From an uncultured Paracoccaceae bacterium (lineage in GTDB: Bacteria; Pseudomonadota; Alphaproteobacteria; Rhodobacterales; Rhodobacteraceae), in NCBI GenBank assembly GCA_947488175.1, contig CANKYO010000008.1, positions 124,001 to 188,000 of the forward strand: a stretch of 64,000 nt of DNA, read 5' to 3'. Of the stretch, positions 18,331 to 28,931 are shown piece by piece. The notes under the pieces were generated by a model. It was not told the DNA's origin. It made no database searches and saw only the letters and a list, made by a program, of their open reading frames with translations. The translations under genes were made by a program, and so were the position numbers. How positions within the stretch are numbered: the first letter of the stretch is position 1; each line of letters opens with the position of its first letter.

Positions 18331-21300
18331 TCAGTAATCCCGCTCGAAGAATATCCCGATGCTGGTATCTCCTTCCTGATCGACACTGCCCTTGGCCGTG
18401 ATCTCGCTGGTCAGATCCAGGTTGAGGTTGATCTCGGTCCCGCCGTCGCTGGTCACGGTCACATCGGTGTAGACATTTTCAGATAGATATTTGCCTGCCC
18501 GCAGCGCTGTGGCCCCTTCTTCATCGGTCGTGACATCAAAATCATCCAAACCAATATTGCGCCTGAGCCGATCCACCGCGCCCCCGCCCCGCCCGGCCAG
18601 CGTGCTGATCGCCGAGGCCAGCTGCACAGCCTGTAGCGGGCTGATGCTATCGAGATCACGCCCGAAGATCAGTTGTGAAAGCACCTCATCCTGGGGCAGT
18701 TCTGGCGTGGATTCAAAGCGAACCTCGGGTTCGCCAGCGGGACCTTCGACAATGATGTTGATTGTTGTGCCATTGTCGGTCTGGGTCGTCGCAACCAACC
18801 GGATGAAAGGGTCGAAATCACCTTGCAGCGTTGCGCTGCCTTCGGTCAGTTCGAACCGCTGCTGCAAGATGTCGATCCTCCCGCGCAAAAGCTCGAACCG
18901 GCCTACCGGGATCACGTTGTTCGAGGTGCCCGTGATGCTGAGGCTCCCGCCAAGTTCCGCGTCAAGCCCGCGCCCCCGGATGAAAATACGCGAAGGTGCG
19001 TTGATAACAATGTCCAATGGATAGCTGCGTCGCGGTCCTGCCCGACTGTCCGCGCTACTGCCGCCGCTTGCGCCATCCACGCCAGCGCGTGCCAGCGTTC
19101 TTTGCACAGCGGCGGATTGGCCGATATGGCGCACCTCTGGCAGATCGCCCAGCGTGCTGATACTGGAGGATGGTACCTGAATATCCGTCTGCCCCAGTTC
19201 CAGCCGCCCAACGACACGCGCGCCGCCCTGCAACGGTCCATTGACCGTGATCGTCCCTGCGACAGAGCTTGAATAAAGCTCGGGGTCTTTCAGCACCACA
19301 TCGCGCAGCGCGACGGTAATGCTGGCATTATTGGGGGCCGTCAGGCTGACAGGACCGGCGAGGGTCACGCCACCCCCGGCCTCAACATTGGCGCGCATAT
19401 CGATCTGCGCATTTCCATCCCGCAGCCCGATCTGCCCACCGATATCCGTCAGGGCCTGTGCCAGTGTCGGGGCCGCTAGACGGCCATTGGTGAAGGTGAT
19501 CTGCCCGCCCAGTGAGCCGATCTGCGGTGGCCCATTCACAGACAGATCGAAATTGGCGGTTCCGCTCAGCCGTCGTGGCTCAAGCGCGGTGTTGGCCAAC
19601 GCCAATGGCGCGTTCCCGTCGATATCGAGGTTTAGTTGCAGGTCCGGGCTGATCTGCCCGGCAACATTGGCTGCCAGTCCGCCAGGTCCAGTGCCGGTGG
19701 CATCAATGCCCCAATTGCCATTATCGTCCAGCGTCGCCTCGCCCCGCGCCCGGATAGGGCCGCCGATCTGGTCGGTCAGCACGCCAACGTCGCGCACACT
19801 CGCGTTGAACCGTCCCTGTCCGATCCCGGCGCGCCCGTTCAGCGCCCCTACGATCGAGAATTGTGGCGTCGTTGCTTCCAAAGTGGTGACCGATAGTGTG
19901 CCATCATTCAAAGCAATTTCCGTGTTCACCCGCCCCGTACCGCGCAACAGCACATCTGCTGTTGGGTTCCCGATAGCCAGATCCTCGCTGCGTAGGTTGA
20001 TTTTGGTGTCGAACCGCGACAGGTCCGGCACGACAGAGCCGCTCGCTGTCAGATCAACACTGCCGGAAACCGGCTGGCCGATCAGCGCCTGATAGGCCGC
20101 CAAGTCATCGACCTGTGCTGTCAGATCACCGCTGACCGCGTTATCGGAGCGGGCGATGGTGGCATCCAGCGTAACGTCGACACCCGGCCCGTTTGCAGCA
20201 ATGTCCACCGCCAAATCATCATCACCTGTTGGCACGCCATCAATTCGGACAGTGATCGGCCCGTTCAATGATGGGTCAATCAAGGCCGCGTCGTTGATCC
20301 GCAGATCGATATCAGCACCTGTCGGACTAAGCCCGTCGATACTGGCGTCACCTGCCACCCGCACAGCAGGCGTCACCAAAAGCAGGTCGGACACCTGAAA
20401 AATATCGGCGGTCGGTCTTGCGATTGCGGCGGTAAACTGGCCCACACCATCAAGAAACGGATCCACCCGGTCGATGCCAGTGGTCACATCCCTCGTTTGC
20501 CCAGCAATATCCACGTCAAAGCGTAGGCCCTCCGTCAATAACACGCCACCCAAGGTGAAGCGAGCTACGCCACTCAGCGGGCGCTGAGCGACACCCGCAT
20601 AGCGCGACAGGTCAGTGACGCTGGCCGAGAGGGCTACATTGACGGTTCGCCCGGTTTCCGAAGGATTAACGGTGCCTTGGGCGTCAAGTTGTGCGGCAGG
20701 CCCGGTCCCTTCAATATCAAAGTCGATCACGCCATTTGCGGCGGCCTGTACGGTGCCGGATACCTGCGCCGGCCCGTCAAGCTCGGGCAGCACCACTGCC
20801 ACGTCATTGAGCCGGGCGCTGAATTCGGCATCGCTGCCATCGCTGGTCAGGGCAGCGCGGGCGGTGATCTGTGCTGCGTCAGTGCGGATCAGCAGGCTTT
20901 CCAGCCTTGTTCCGTCCGCATCGCGGACCGCACTGGCCGACAGGCTGCCTGCCCCGGCAAGCACCGCATCAGCCTGCGGAATACCAACGCTGAGATTTTC
21001 GGTCCGTCCCGCGAGGGTCACGGCGAATAAACCGTCGAGCGGGGTGACGTCAGCCAGGCCGGTCAGTTCTGCCGCACCGCCGATCTCCTGCCCGATCAGG
21101 GTCGAAAAACGACCCAAACCAGCAATGTTCACGGTGGCCGTCGCGTTGGTCTGCAATCGGTCGCGGGGGCCCTGTATTGTGGCTTGCGCGCGGGCTTCAA
21201 TACCGGCTCCGCTGAGGGTAAAGCGCGTTATTTCAGTGGGCTCACCTTCGACGCGTGATGCCTCAAACGTGCCGGTGACGGCGCCGCCCAGCGCCTGAGC

Positions 21301-22587
21301 AGCGCCAGCATCGTCCAGTTCCAGACCTCGCGCACCATAGTTCAGGGTGGCGGTCACAAGTCCTTCCTGATCGCCTTCACCGTTGCGCAAAACACCACCG
21401 CCCTCAAGCCCGAGTTCGTCGATGAACAGGCCGGGTCGGTCGAGGTCATCAACAGTGATCTTGGCGGTCCAGTCATCGGACAGACTACCGTCATAATTGA
21501 TTGCCAGTCGCATACTGCCGACAAAAGTTTCCGGACCGGCAATGGGCAAAAGCACCGGTTCGCTGCCCCTGACGATGCCGCCCGACAGGCGAATGCGTTC
21601 GGGCCAGCCCTGTGCGCCAACCTGCAGCGCGCCGGACAGATTCAACCGCTGGGATTCTAAACTAAGCGCGGAAACATCAATGCGCCCGTCATTCGTCTGC
21701 CGTGCTTCTACGTAAAGCTGCGCGTCATTGCCGAAAAAGCTTTGATAGGCGGGATCGAAAAGCGGTGTAATGTCACCGCCGACATCCAATGTGACCAGAC
21801 GTTCCGCCCCATCATTTGTGAGAACAAAATCGCCGGTCAGACGGTCTTCGCCTGCGGTGGAGATCGCCAGTGTCGCCGCAAAATCGTCAAGCGGTGCGTC
21901 GCCTTCGATGCGTAGCCCGATGGCGGGTCGCCCGGGTAGATCGAGGATGCGCGCCGCGATTCCATCTGGCCCCTCTTCAAGGTTCAAAAGCAGGCCCAGA
22001 ACCCTTGTTTCATTGGCATAGCTGCCATCAATTTCAAAGATCCCGCGCTTGTCACCCAGCCGTTCGGCAACCACATTGGCGGACCCTTCCCCGCCGCTGA
22101 GTTCGGCCGTGCCCCGCAGGCTGATGGCGATGGGTTCGCCCAGAAATGCCTCGCCCAGTTCAATGCGACCGATCTGCAATTGCTGCAGCGACACGCTAAC
22201 CGGCAATTCAGGCAGTGAAAATGGCTGCGCCTCGGGTGATGGTCCGGTGTCTTCAGACACAGGTGGGCGCGACACGACGATCCGTTCGGCACTGATTTCA
22301 TCCACGTCAATGGCCCCGCGCAAAAGCGCGCTGCGTGTCCAGATCAGGGTGATATCTTCCAGTGTCAGCCACACACCTTCGGCATCGGCAATCGTCAGCA
22401 CGTCAATTGTGGCTTCGGAACTCAGCGCGCCTTCGAATCCAATGATGTTCACTTCGCGACTGACACCTGACAGGTTATCCTCGATCAGGGAGGCGATGTA
22501 GCTTCGATCCTCTTCCTCCTGCGTTTGCTGGGCGTGAGCCAGAAACGGGGCAAGCAGTAAGGTGATGATCCAAAACAGATGTCTCAA
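18331..22587 (-). CDS. tamB: Translocation and assembly module protein TamB
   Basis: 1418-residue inner-membrane-anchored periplasmic protein of the AsmA/TamB class. An N-terminal signal anchor (MRHLFWIITLLLAPFLAHAQ) is followed by a long beta-helical groove of degenerate repeats and the C-terminal TamB domain (formerly DUF490), with RFELLRGRIDILQQRFELTE and EVLSQLIFGRDLDSISPLQA. It works with the TamA barrel in outer-membrane protein insertion or lipid transport across the periplasm. Its ATG overlaps the tamA stop by 4 bp. Confidence 0.95.
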   Translation of the reverse strand: MRHLFWIITLLLAPFLAHAQQTQEEEDRSYIASLIEDNLSGVSREVNIIGFEGALSSEATIDVLTIADAEGVWLTLEDITLIWTRSALLRGAIDVDEISAERIVVSRPPVSEDTGPSPEAQPFSLPELPVSVSLQQLQIGRIELGEAFLGEPIAISLRGTAELSGGEGSANVVAERLGDKRGIFEIDGSYANETRVLGLLLNLEEGPDGIAARILDLPGRPAIGLRIEGDAPLDDFAATLAISTAGEDRLTGDFVLTNDGAERLVTLDVGGDITPLFDPAYQSFFGNDAQLYVEARQTNDGRIDVSALSLESQRLNLSGALQVGAQGWPERIRLSGGIVRGSEPVLLPIAGPETFVGSMRLAINYDGSLSDDWTAKITVDDLDRPGLFIDELGLEGGGVLRNGEGDQEGLVTATLNYGARGLELDDAGAAQALGGAVTGTFEASRVEGEPTEITRFTLSGAGIEARAQATIQGPRDRLQTNATATVNIAGLGRFSTLIGQEIGGAAELTGLADVTPLDGLFAVTLAGRTENLSVGIPQADAVLAGAGSLSASAVRDADGTRLESLLIRTDAAQITARAALTSDGSDAEFSARLNDVAVVLPELDGPAQVSGTVQAAANGVIDFDIEGTGPAAQLDAQGTVNPSETGRTVNVALSASVTDLSRYAGVAQRPLSGVARFTLGGVLLTEGLRFDVDIAGQTRDVTTGIDRVDPFLDGVGQFTAAIARPTADIFQVSDLLLVTPAVRVAGDASIDGLSPTGADIDLRINDAALIDPSLNGPITVRIDGVPTGDDDLAVDIAANGPGVDVTLDATIARSDNAVSGDLTAQVDDLAAYQALIGQPVSGSVDLTASGSVVPDLSRFDTKINLRSEDLAIGNPTADVLLRGTGRVNTEIALNDGTLSVTTLEATTPQFSIVGALNGRAGIGQGRFNASVRDVGVLTDQIGGPIRARGEATLDDNGNWGIDATGTGPGGLAANVAGQISPDLQLNLDIDGNAPLALANTALEPRRLSGTANFDLSVNGPPQIGSLGGQITFTNGRLAAPTLAQALTDIGGQIGLRDGNAQIDMRANVEAGGGVTLAGPVSLTAPNNASITVALRDVVLKDPELYSSSVAGTITVNGPLQGGARVVGRLELGQTDIQVPSSSISTLGDLPEVRHIGQSAAVQRTLARAGVDGASGGSSADSRAGPRRSYPLDIVINAPSRIFIRGRGLDAELGGSLSITGTSNNVIPVGRFELLRGRIDILQQRFELTEGSATLQGDFDPFIRLVATTQTDNGTTINIIVEGPAGEPEVRFESTPELPQDEVLSQLIFGRDLDSISPLQAVQLASAISTLAGRGGGAVDRLRRNIGLDDFDVTTDEEGATALRAGKYLSENVYTDVTVTSDGGTEINLNLDLTSEITAKGSVDQEGDTSIGIFFERDY

Positions 22588-24353
22588 AACGCTTGTCCGA
22601 TCCCGATGTAAACCTCGACCCGTTCGCCTGCGTTGTCGCCGCTGGCCGGGGTGCCGATATCCAGGCGGATCGGGCCAATACCGGTTTCATAGCGCAGGCC
22701 GATCCCGGCACCAGCGTGCCAATCCCCATCGTCGAGCGGCGTTGCTGTTTCACCCACGTAACCGGCGTCGTAAAAGCCCACCAGCGACAGCCGGTCACGC
22801 AGCCCAAAACGTGCCTCCAACTGAACACCGGCAAAGGATGCGCCGCCGGTGCTCACCGTCTCGGTTCCCGATATCCGGTCGATGCCCAGCGATTGATAGG
22901 GTTGCCCCCGGACTGTGCCGCCACCACCGGAATAAAACAGAAAGTCGGCCGGAGCTTCATCCAAATCCGGTCCCACAACACTGCCCACCTGCCCGCGCGC
23001 CGCGAGGGTCAAGCGTTCGCCAAACGTGTAATAGGTTCGGGCATCGGTGAATAGCCGGACCCCTGTGATCTCACCGTCGATGCTGATGAAGGGCGTGGTA
23101 GAGACGTCGATATAGTAGCCGTCTTTTGCGTTTGTTTCATTATCCCGCCGGTCCCGCGTTGCTTTCAGCGGCAGGGTCAACAATGTGTATTCGCGGTTGC
23201 CAACATCGCTTTCTTCGCGGGCCCGCAGGAGACCCACGCCAACCTGCACAGTCAGATCGTCATTGATAATCCGGGTGAAGCCGGTTTCGACCGCGATCTT
23301 GTCGAGTAGATAATCCGGTTCATCCTCGCGGGAAATCTCACCCGACAAGAAGTATTCCGTGTCGGCTCCGAAGGTCGCGGGTCGTGTGAATTTGCCCCGC
23401 AGAGAATAGTCGATACCACCGGTTTCGCCGTTGATGCCTGCCACCTCTCCGTCGATACGCAACCGTTCTGCCCCACCAAGCAGATTGCGATGCAGCCAAA
23501 ACGAAGACACAGTCAAACCTTCGATAGAGGACAATTCCAAACCAAAACCGATCCGGCGCGGCTTGGATTCGACCACTTGCGCACTGATGGGCAGCGTATC
23601 GTTGGGGCCAACCGTATCGCTTTCGGTGAAGGCCACGCTGTCAAAGGCTCCCGTGCGCCGCAACCGCCGCTCTGCCGCCTCCATCGCGGCAGGTGAATAG
23701 ACCTCACCCGTGGGCAGGCCGGCAATCTCCCGGATCCGTTCGGTGCGCACATCGTCATTGCCGCGGATCGTCAGCGGGCCGAATGTCAACCTCGGGCCGG
23801 TCTCGATATTCACGGTCACATCCAGCCGGCTATCGTCATGGCGCGCGACGACTTGCTGGCCCGCCACCCGCACCTTGGCGAAGCCTCGATCGCGCCAACT
23901 GCGCAGGCCAGCACCGACGGCGCTTTGAATTCGGTTTGATGCGGCGGTGCGACCCGGTGAAAACTCTTCCGGCAGGGTCGCAGTAGGTGGAAGTGGGGTA
24001 ATATTGGCAGTTCCAAAAGTGAACTTTGGGCCGCTGTCAACGGTGATGACGACGCTGTTGATCACTGATGGCGCAGCGAGCGGCGACAGATTTGCCGCCT
24101 CAGCCCCATCAATCGTGATCGAGATTATGCCGCCGTAATAACCTTCTGCGTAAAGCGCTGTCAGTAGACGGCGGTAATCCGCACGAGCCGCCGCAATATA
24201 GTCTTGCGGAACGGCATCATCGTCCAGTTGCCGCAAAAGAGAAGCTTCGCTGAGCGCATCACGCGCGGTTTCTGCGACCAGCCGCACCTCTTGCGCAGCC
24301 GCGCTGCTGGCCCAGGCCATCGCGGCCAGCAAAACCAAGACTCTGTGCGGCAC
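22584..24353 (-). CDS. tamA: Outer membrane assembly factor TamA (Omp85 family)
   Basis: 589-residue Omp85-family protein: signal peptide (LVLLAAMAWASSAAAQ), POTRA domains in the first half (LTFGPLTIRGNDDVRTERIR), then a 16-strand barrel with the conserved TVRGQPYQSLG motif and a C-terminal FYDAGYVG...GLRYETGIGPIRLDIG, ending in Phe as barrel proteins recognised by the Bam complex do. GTG 24353 is preferred because AAAGGGG lies 8 bases upstream and it starts directly at the signal peptide; a GTG at 24377 is also in frame. The pair tamA-tamB is transcribed together, divergent from the 24495 gene. Confidence 0.94.
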   Translation of the reverse strand: MPHRVLVLLAAMAWASSAAAQEVRLVAETARDALSEASLLRQLDDDAVPQDYIAAARADYRRLLTALYAEGYYGGIISITIDGAEAANLSPLAAPSVINSVVITVDSGPKFTFGTANITPLPPTATLPEEFSPGRTAASNRIQSAVGAGLRSWRDRGFAKVRVAGQQVVARHDDSRLDVTVNIETGPRLTFGPLTIRGNDDVRTERIREIAGLPTGEVYSPAAMEAAERRLRRTGAFDSVAFTESDTVGPNDTLPISAQVVESKPRRIGFGLELSSIEGLTVSSFWLHRNLLGGAERLRIDGEVAGINGETGGIDYSLRGKFTRPATFGADTEYFLSGEISREDEPDYLLDKIAVETGFTRIINDDLTVQVGVGLLRAREESDVGNREYTLLTLPLKATRDRRDNETNAKDGYYIDVSTTPFISIDGEITGVRLFTDARTYYTFGERLTLAARGQVGSVVGPDLDEAPADFLFYSGGGGTVRGQPYQSLGIDRISGTETVSTGGASFAGVQLEARFGLRDRLSLVGFYDAGYVGETATPLDDGDWHAGAGIGLRYETGIGPIRLDIGTPASGDNAGERVEVYIGIGQAF

Positions 24354-24494
24354 TGCGTTAGCCCCTTTACTTGTCACCCGGCCCCATACTGACGGATAAC
24401 CCCGCTAACCGCCACAGGTTCCACGCGAATTCACACAAGCCCATCGTCACTTTTTGGCTAGGTCCCGTCGCAAGGTGGCGCTAGTCTGCGCGGA

Positions 24495-26141
24495 ATGAAG
24501 GATCACAGCTCACCCGCACAGGTCCCGCTGCGGCAACCTGACACCGTGATGCGCTTGCGCCGACTTGGCGCGAGCTTCCCCACTCGTCTGTCATTTCTGC
24601 GCAGCCTGATGCGGGCGTTGGGCGCTGATAACGTCAAGGTGCATCGCCCGGTATGGGAGATTGACGCAAAAGGGTTTGGTCACGCGGTCTATACCTTGCG
24701 GTTTCGCAGCCATGACTATGCACTGGTGGCTGTTTCTACCGAACTGCCGGATGAAATGCGCACTGACCGGGTGATCGCGACGGCGTGGGATACGACCTAT
24801 GTGCTTTATGATGGTGTTCCGGGCCAGGCCGAGATTGACCGGATCGTCGCCAACGCACCCCTGCAAGAGGCCGCGCGCTTTACCCATCGCGATCTTGTTC
24901 TGAGCCGGGCCAACAAATCCGTCCGCCTGTTTGATCATGTGGCTCAGGCCCTACGTGCGGGGCGGCAGCCTGATCCCGACTTGGTCCACAAGACGGGCTA
25001 TCTGATGCGCACAACCGCCGTTTACGGCAACGGAAAATTCGGCATTGCAGATCGCACCCACATTGCCGAACGTCCTGGTCTGGACGGACCCTTCATGGCT
25101 GAAATGCTGACGATCTGGCTGATCCGTGGTTTCACACATGATCTGGTGGAACATGTGGGGGGCGCCGTGCTCGACCGCGCGACCAAGCGCTATCTGGGGA
25201 TTGGGAATGCAACCGGTCTTGGTATGGCCCCGTTTCTGGTGAACCACCCTCTGTTGCTGGATGCCTGGATACAGGTTCGCGAGATTGCACTGGCCCGCGT
25301 GCGCGCTATCGCACAACTGGAACCGCACGACATTTCCCGCATCTATGAACTGGTGGCCCGTGCGGCACAGCATCTGGCGGAATGGAACGTACCAGACCCG
25401 CTGGCAGCCGAACGGATCGCCACCATACGCCGCGAATGGCCTGCTTTTGCTGATACGCTGACCCCGGATGCCTTGATGGCAAAACGACCCATTGACCGGA
25501 TCATCAAGGAGAGCAGCCAATGGTCGGTTGATACGCAAGAGTTGATCATAGCGCTGATGCTGGAGCCATTTGGCGATCTGATTGATGAACTGACCTGCTG
25601 CATGGCTACACCGTTTGTCCCGCGACTTGACCCCGGCATGCCCTGTCAGAAATTACTTGACCTGATTGATCGTGACTGGGCCTGGGCCTGCGCCGTCGAC
25701 TTTGACGATCCCAAGGCCTGCGCCCGCTTCTGGTATGTCTCTGAGGAAAAACTGGAGCCGCGGCTGGGTCATCGCCACAGCGAGGCAGGTGCAGAGCTGG
25801 AAACGCCGCTGGATATTGCCCGGCAGGTAAAGGCACTGGCGACCGATCTAACCGCTGCGGGAAATGTGGCGACCTTTTTGGCGGAGTTTCCGCGCCATCG
25901 TGCAGCGGTCCGCCGGGTGCAGACGCTGGAACGCCATCCTTACGGCGAAATCCGCGACAACCTGATTGATGCCGATTGCCTACCCATCGACCTTCTGCGT
26001 TGCAAGCTGGCGTTTTTTGGAGCTGCCAAGTTCGACCCCAAATCTGATCTGTGGACGCGGATCACATTGGCGCAGGGCGCACCGTTATTTGACGAACTGG
26101 ACCATGCCGATGACTGGTGGCTGCCGGTGGCCCCGTCATGA
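24495..26141 (+). CDS. Conserved hypothetical protein, 548 residues
   Basis: Large soluble protein with no domain recognised. It is rich in charged helices, with stretches such as VYTLRFRSHDYALVAVSTEL, HKTGYLMRTTAVYGNGKFGI and DVAVD-like acidic turns, and it has balanced composition, so it is certainly coding. There is no signal peptide or membrane segment. Its stop overlaps the start of a DUF3726-type gene by 4 bp, implying that the two act together. It may be an enzyme, but the sequence gives no motif on which to name one. Confidence 0.85.
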   Translation: MKDHSSPAQVPLRQPDTVMRLRRLGASFPTRLSFLRSLMRALGADNVKVHRPVWEIDAKGFGHAVYTLRFRSHDYALVAVSTELPDEMRTDRVIATAWDTTYVLYDGVPGQAEIDRIVANAPLQEAARFTHRDLVLSRANKSVRLFDHVAQALRAGRQPDPDLVHKTGYLMRTTAVYGNGKFGIADRTHIAERPGLDGPFMAEMLTIWLIRGFTHDLVEHVGGAVLDRATKRYLGIGNATGLGMAPFLVNHPLLLDAWIQVREIALARVRAIAQLEPHDISRIYELVARAAQHLAEWNVPDPLAAERIATIRREWPAFADTLTPDALMAKRPIDRIIKESSQWSVDTQELIIALMLEPFGDLIDELTCCMATPFVPRLDPGMPCQKLLDLIDRDWAWACAVDFDDPKACARFWYVSEEKLEPRLGHRHSEAGAELETPLDIARQVKALATDLTAAGNVATFLAEFPRHRAAVRRVQTLERHPYGEIRDNLIDADCLPIDLLRCKLAFFGAAKFDPKSDLWTRITLAQGAPLFDELDHADDWWLPVAPS

Positions 26142-26659
26142 TGCGCGCGCTCAGCGAGGTGGGCGCCATTGTCCACAAGGCCGCGCTTGGCGCCGGTATC
26201 CCCGTGGGACAGGCCGATGATCTCGCACGCACCGCCGTGCATATGGCTGGGCATCGGGAAGCACTGAAACCGATCGTGGACGCGCTAACCGAACCGCAAG
26301 AGGCGGTTGATGTGGCATGGGGCGGTGACCGGCTGGTGATCAAGGCGGGCCATGCGGCGATGACTGCACCGATCGTCAAAGACGGGTTTGCCACCGGGGT
26401 GCGCAAGGTCCGTTTGTGCCGCCCCAGCCATCTGTCGCTGGTCATCGCGATGTTGGCAGAGGCGGGGGTGCAAGTGCAGGCTGATGGAACACTGATTGAA
26501 AAGATCGGCTTTGCGACACCGGACCCAGTGATGGGCCCGGTCGATGTGCCTGCCGAAATCTGGAACGCTTTCGCGACGCTGGCCGCCAAGACCTATGTGC
26601 CGGCCTCAGATACGTCGCGTGCAGGTGGGGCTGGGGCTGGCCTGACTGACAATGATTAG
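26138..26659 (+). CDS. DUF3726-type domain protein
   Basis: 173-residue protein of unknown function. The N-terminus ([20 protein letters not shown], then [14 protein letters not shown]) resembles the DUF3726 family pattern of an N-terminal helical motif; this is recognition by eye. Start ATG 26138 overlaps the upstream stop (ATGA), with another ATG at 26141. It is translationally coupled to the 548-residue unknown. It ends 4 bp inside the convergent truA gene. Confidence 0.75.
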   Translation: MMRALSEVGAIVHKAALGAGIPVGQADDLARTAVHMAGHREALKPIVDALTEPQEAVDVAWGGDRLVIKAGHAAMTAPIVKDGFATGVRKVRLCRPSHLSLVIAMLAEAGVQVQADGTLIEKIGFATPDPVMGPVDVPAEIWNAFATLAAKTYVPASDTSRAGGAGAGLTDND

Positions 26660-27423
26660 GCGAATGGATCGGTCGGATAGCGCACCGCTGCCAGATAAAG
26701 GCCTTGTGGCGGACTGACCGGGCCGCACCTGCTACGGTCCCTCGCCTCCAGCGCGGCTGTGACATCATCAGGTGTCCATGCCCCGGCACCGACCCGCTCC
26801 AGCGTGCCGACAAAGCTGCGCACCTGATTATGCAGAAATGACCGCGCCCGCACGTGAAATCGGTACTCCGTTCCGAACCGCCGGGGGATCGCTTCGACCC
26901 TTAGTTCATCCAGTGTCTTGACCGGGCTTTTGGCTTGGCAAATGGAGGACCGGAAGGTTGTGAAATCATGATGGCCCACCAGCCTGTCAGCCCCTTTTTG
27001 CATCGCATCTGCGTCCAATTCATGGTTCACGCGCCACATCTGCCCCGCCTCTGACGTCAGCGGCGCCCGACGCGAGATCAGGCGGAACAGGTACTGCCGT
27101 TCGACCGCGTCGAAACGGGCGTGCCAATCATCTGGAACCTGCGCGCAAGCAAGGATCGCAACCGGATCGGGTTTCAGATGGTAATTTAACGCCTCTGAAA
27201 GCCGGAACGGGTCCCAATCCTTGTCCAGATCGCAATGGGCGACCTGACCTGTGGCATGAACGCCCGCATCAGTCCGCCCAGCAGCAGCAATCGTGTGGTC
27301 GCCCGGCTGCAGCTTGCCCAGCGCCCGTTCAATCGCGCCTTGCACCGACGGCAGGTCCGTCTGCCGCTGCCAACCTGCAAACGGGGCACCGTGATATTCA
27401 ACCAAAAGAGCATAACGAGGCAT
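26656..27423 (-). CDS. truA: tRNA pseudouridine(38-40) synthase TruA
   Basis: 255-residue enzyme that isomerises uridines 38-40 in the anticodon arm of tRNAs. The catalytic aspartate is Asp52 in [18 protein letters not shown]. The N-terminal [19 protein letters not shown] and the [19 protein letters not shown] segment are typical. Length matches the family. It stands alone on the minus strand, convergent with the DUF3726 gene and divergent from ycjX. Confidence 0.96.
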   Translation of the reverse strand: MPRYALLVEYHGAPFAGWQRQTDLPSVQGAIERALGKLQPGDHTIAAAGRTDAGVHATGQVAHCDLDKDWDPFRLSEALNYHLKPDPVAILACAQVPDDWHARFDAVERQYLFRLISRRAPLTSEAGQMWRVNHELDADAMQKGADRLVGHHDFTTFRSSICQAKSPVKTLDELRVEAIPRRFGTEYRFHVRARSFLHNQVRSFVGTLERVGAGAWTPDDVTAALEARDRSRCGPVSPPQGLYLAAVRYPTDPFA

Positions 27424-27518
27424 TTCGGTGGCTTAGGGCCGCGCCCTGGCAAAATCAATCCCTACACAACCCGGTCCGGCAGCCCTATCTTGCATCGCAA
27501 AGGTCAAAGGGGCAGCCA

Positions 27519-28931
27519 GTGGTCATCGCAACAATCGCCGATCAGATCGCACGCGGTATCGAAGGCGTGGCCGAGACGCTGACCGCGCCGTTCGCCGATC
27601 CGGTCATCCGGCTGGGGGTCACGGGCCTGTCCAGAGCAGGCAAGACGGTGTTCATCACGTCACTTGTGGCTAACTTGATGGATCGTGGTCGTATGACCGG
27701 TCTGGCCGCCGCGGCCAACGGTGCGATCCGCACAGCTTATCTACAACCGCAGCCAGATGATACGGTGCCCCGTTTTGCCTATGAGGCACATTTAACCCGG
27801 CTCACAGCACCCGAACCGTCATGGCCGGAAGGAACAAGCCGTATCAGCGAGTTGCGCCTGTCCTTGCGGGTCCAGCCCAGTGGATTGCTATCCGGTTTTT
27901 CCGGGCCACGCACCGTACATGTCGATATCGTGGATTACCCCGGCGAATGGCTGTTGGATCTTGGCCTTCTGGATCAGACATATCAGGACTGGTCCGCAGG
28001 GGCGTTGGAGCGGGCCAAGGGGCGGCCCGGCGGTGATACTTATCTAGTCACAGTTGCAGACAGCGACGCATCTGCAAAGCTGGACGAGCCTAACGCGCAG
28101 GCCTTGGCCGAAAGCTATACCGCGCATCTGAAAGCGTCGCGCGAGGCGGGGTTTTCGGACTGTTCGCCCGGGCGGTTTTTGTTGCCGGGCGACATGGCCG
28201 GATCGCCTGTGCTGACATTTGCCCCCCTGGAGGGTGCCAGTTTCCCCCGCGGATCGCTGGGACGCGAGTTTGAGCGACGCTTTGAAAGCTACAAACGCAA
28301 CATCGTCAAACCATTCTTTCGCGACCATTTTGCCAAGATCGACCGGCAGATCGTATTGGTCGACGTGCTGGGCGCGATCCATGCCGGCCCTGCGGCGCTG
28401 GACGATCTGCGCACGGCCATGGCACGCATACTGGGGGCGTTCCGACCGGGGCGGAACGCCTTCCTGACCCGGATCTTTCAAGGACGGCAAGTGGAACGCA
28501 TCTTGTTTGCGGCCACCAAGGCCGACCATCTGCATCACAGCCAGCACCCGCAACTGACCGCCATCACCGAGGCGCTGTTGCGCGAGGCAAAGGATCGGGC
28601 CGATTTCGCAGGGGCCAAGACCGCCGCGATGTCGATTGCCGCCTTGCGCACGACGGTCGAAGAAACAGTCGAGCACCGGGATGGCCCGCTGGATGTGGTG
28701 CGGGGGAGGTTGCTGGAAAACGGTAAACAAGCAGCATTCTACCCCGGCAAGCTGCCCACCGATCCGTCACATCTGTTGGCCCCGGCGCGTGAAGGGTCGG
28801 ACAAATGGCTGGATGCGGATTACAGCATCATGAACTTTGCGCCTGCGCCTTTGACACTGCGCCCGGGCGACGGACCGCCCCATATTCGGCTGGACAAGGC
28901 CGCGCAGTTCCTCCTCGGTGATCGCCTATGA
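27519..28931 (+). CDS. YcjX family GTP-binding protein (DUF463)
   Basis: 470-residue P-loop protein. The Walker A GLSRAGKTVFITSLVANLMD near residue 35 and the downstream HVDIVDYPGEWLLDLGLLDQ are the YcjX/DUF463 signatures; a later segment (RQIVLVDVLGAIHAG) carries further GTPase-like features. YcjX is widely linked to envelope stress and to YcjF in proteobacteria, but its substrate is not established. The start is GTG 27519 with AAAGGGG 6 bases upstream. It overlaps the next gene by 4 bp. Confidence 0.92.
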   Translation: MVIATIADQIARGIEGVAETLTAPFADPVIRLGVTGLSRAGKTVFITSLVANLMDRGRMTGLAAAANGAIRTAYLQPQPDDTVPRFAYEAHLTRLTAPEPSWPEGTSRISELRLSLRVQPSGLLSGFSGPRTVHVDIVDYPGEWLLDLGLLDQTYQDWSAGALERAKGRPGGDTYLVTVADSDASAKLDEPNAQALAESYTAHLKASREAGFSDCSPGRFLLPGDMAGSPVLTFAPLEGASFPRGSLGREFERRFESYKRNIVKPFFRDHFAKIDRQIVLVDVLGAIHAGPAALDDLRTAMARILGAFRPGRNAFLTRIFQGRQVERILFAATKADHLHHSQHPQLTAITEALLREAKDRADFAGAKTAAMSIAALRTTVEETVEHRDGPLDVVRGRLLENGKQAAFYPGKLPTDPSHLLAPAREGSDKWLDADYSIMNFAPAPLTLRPGDGPPHIRLDKAAQFLLGDRL

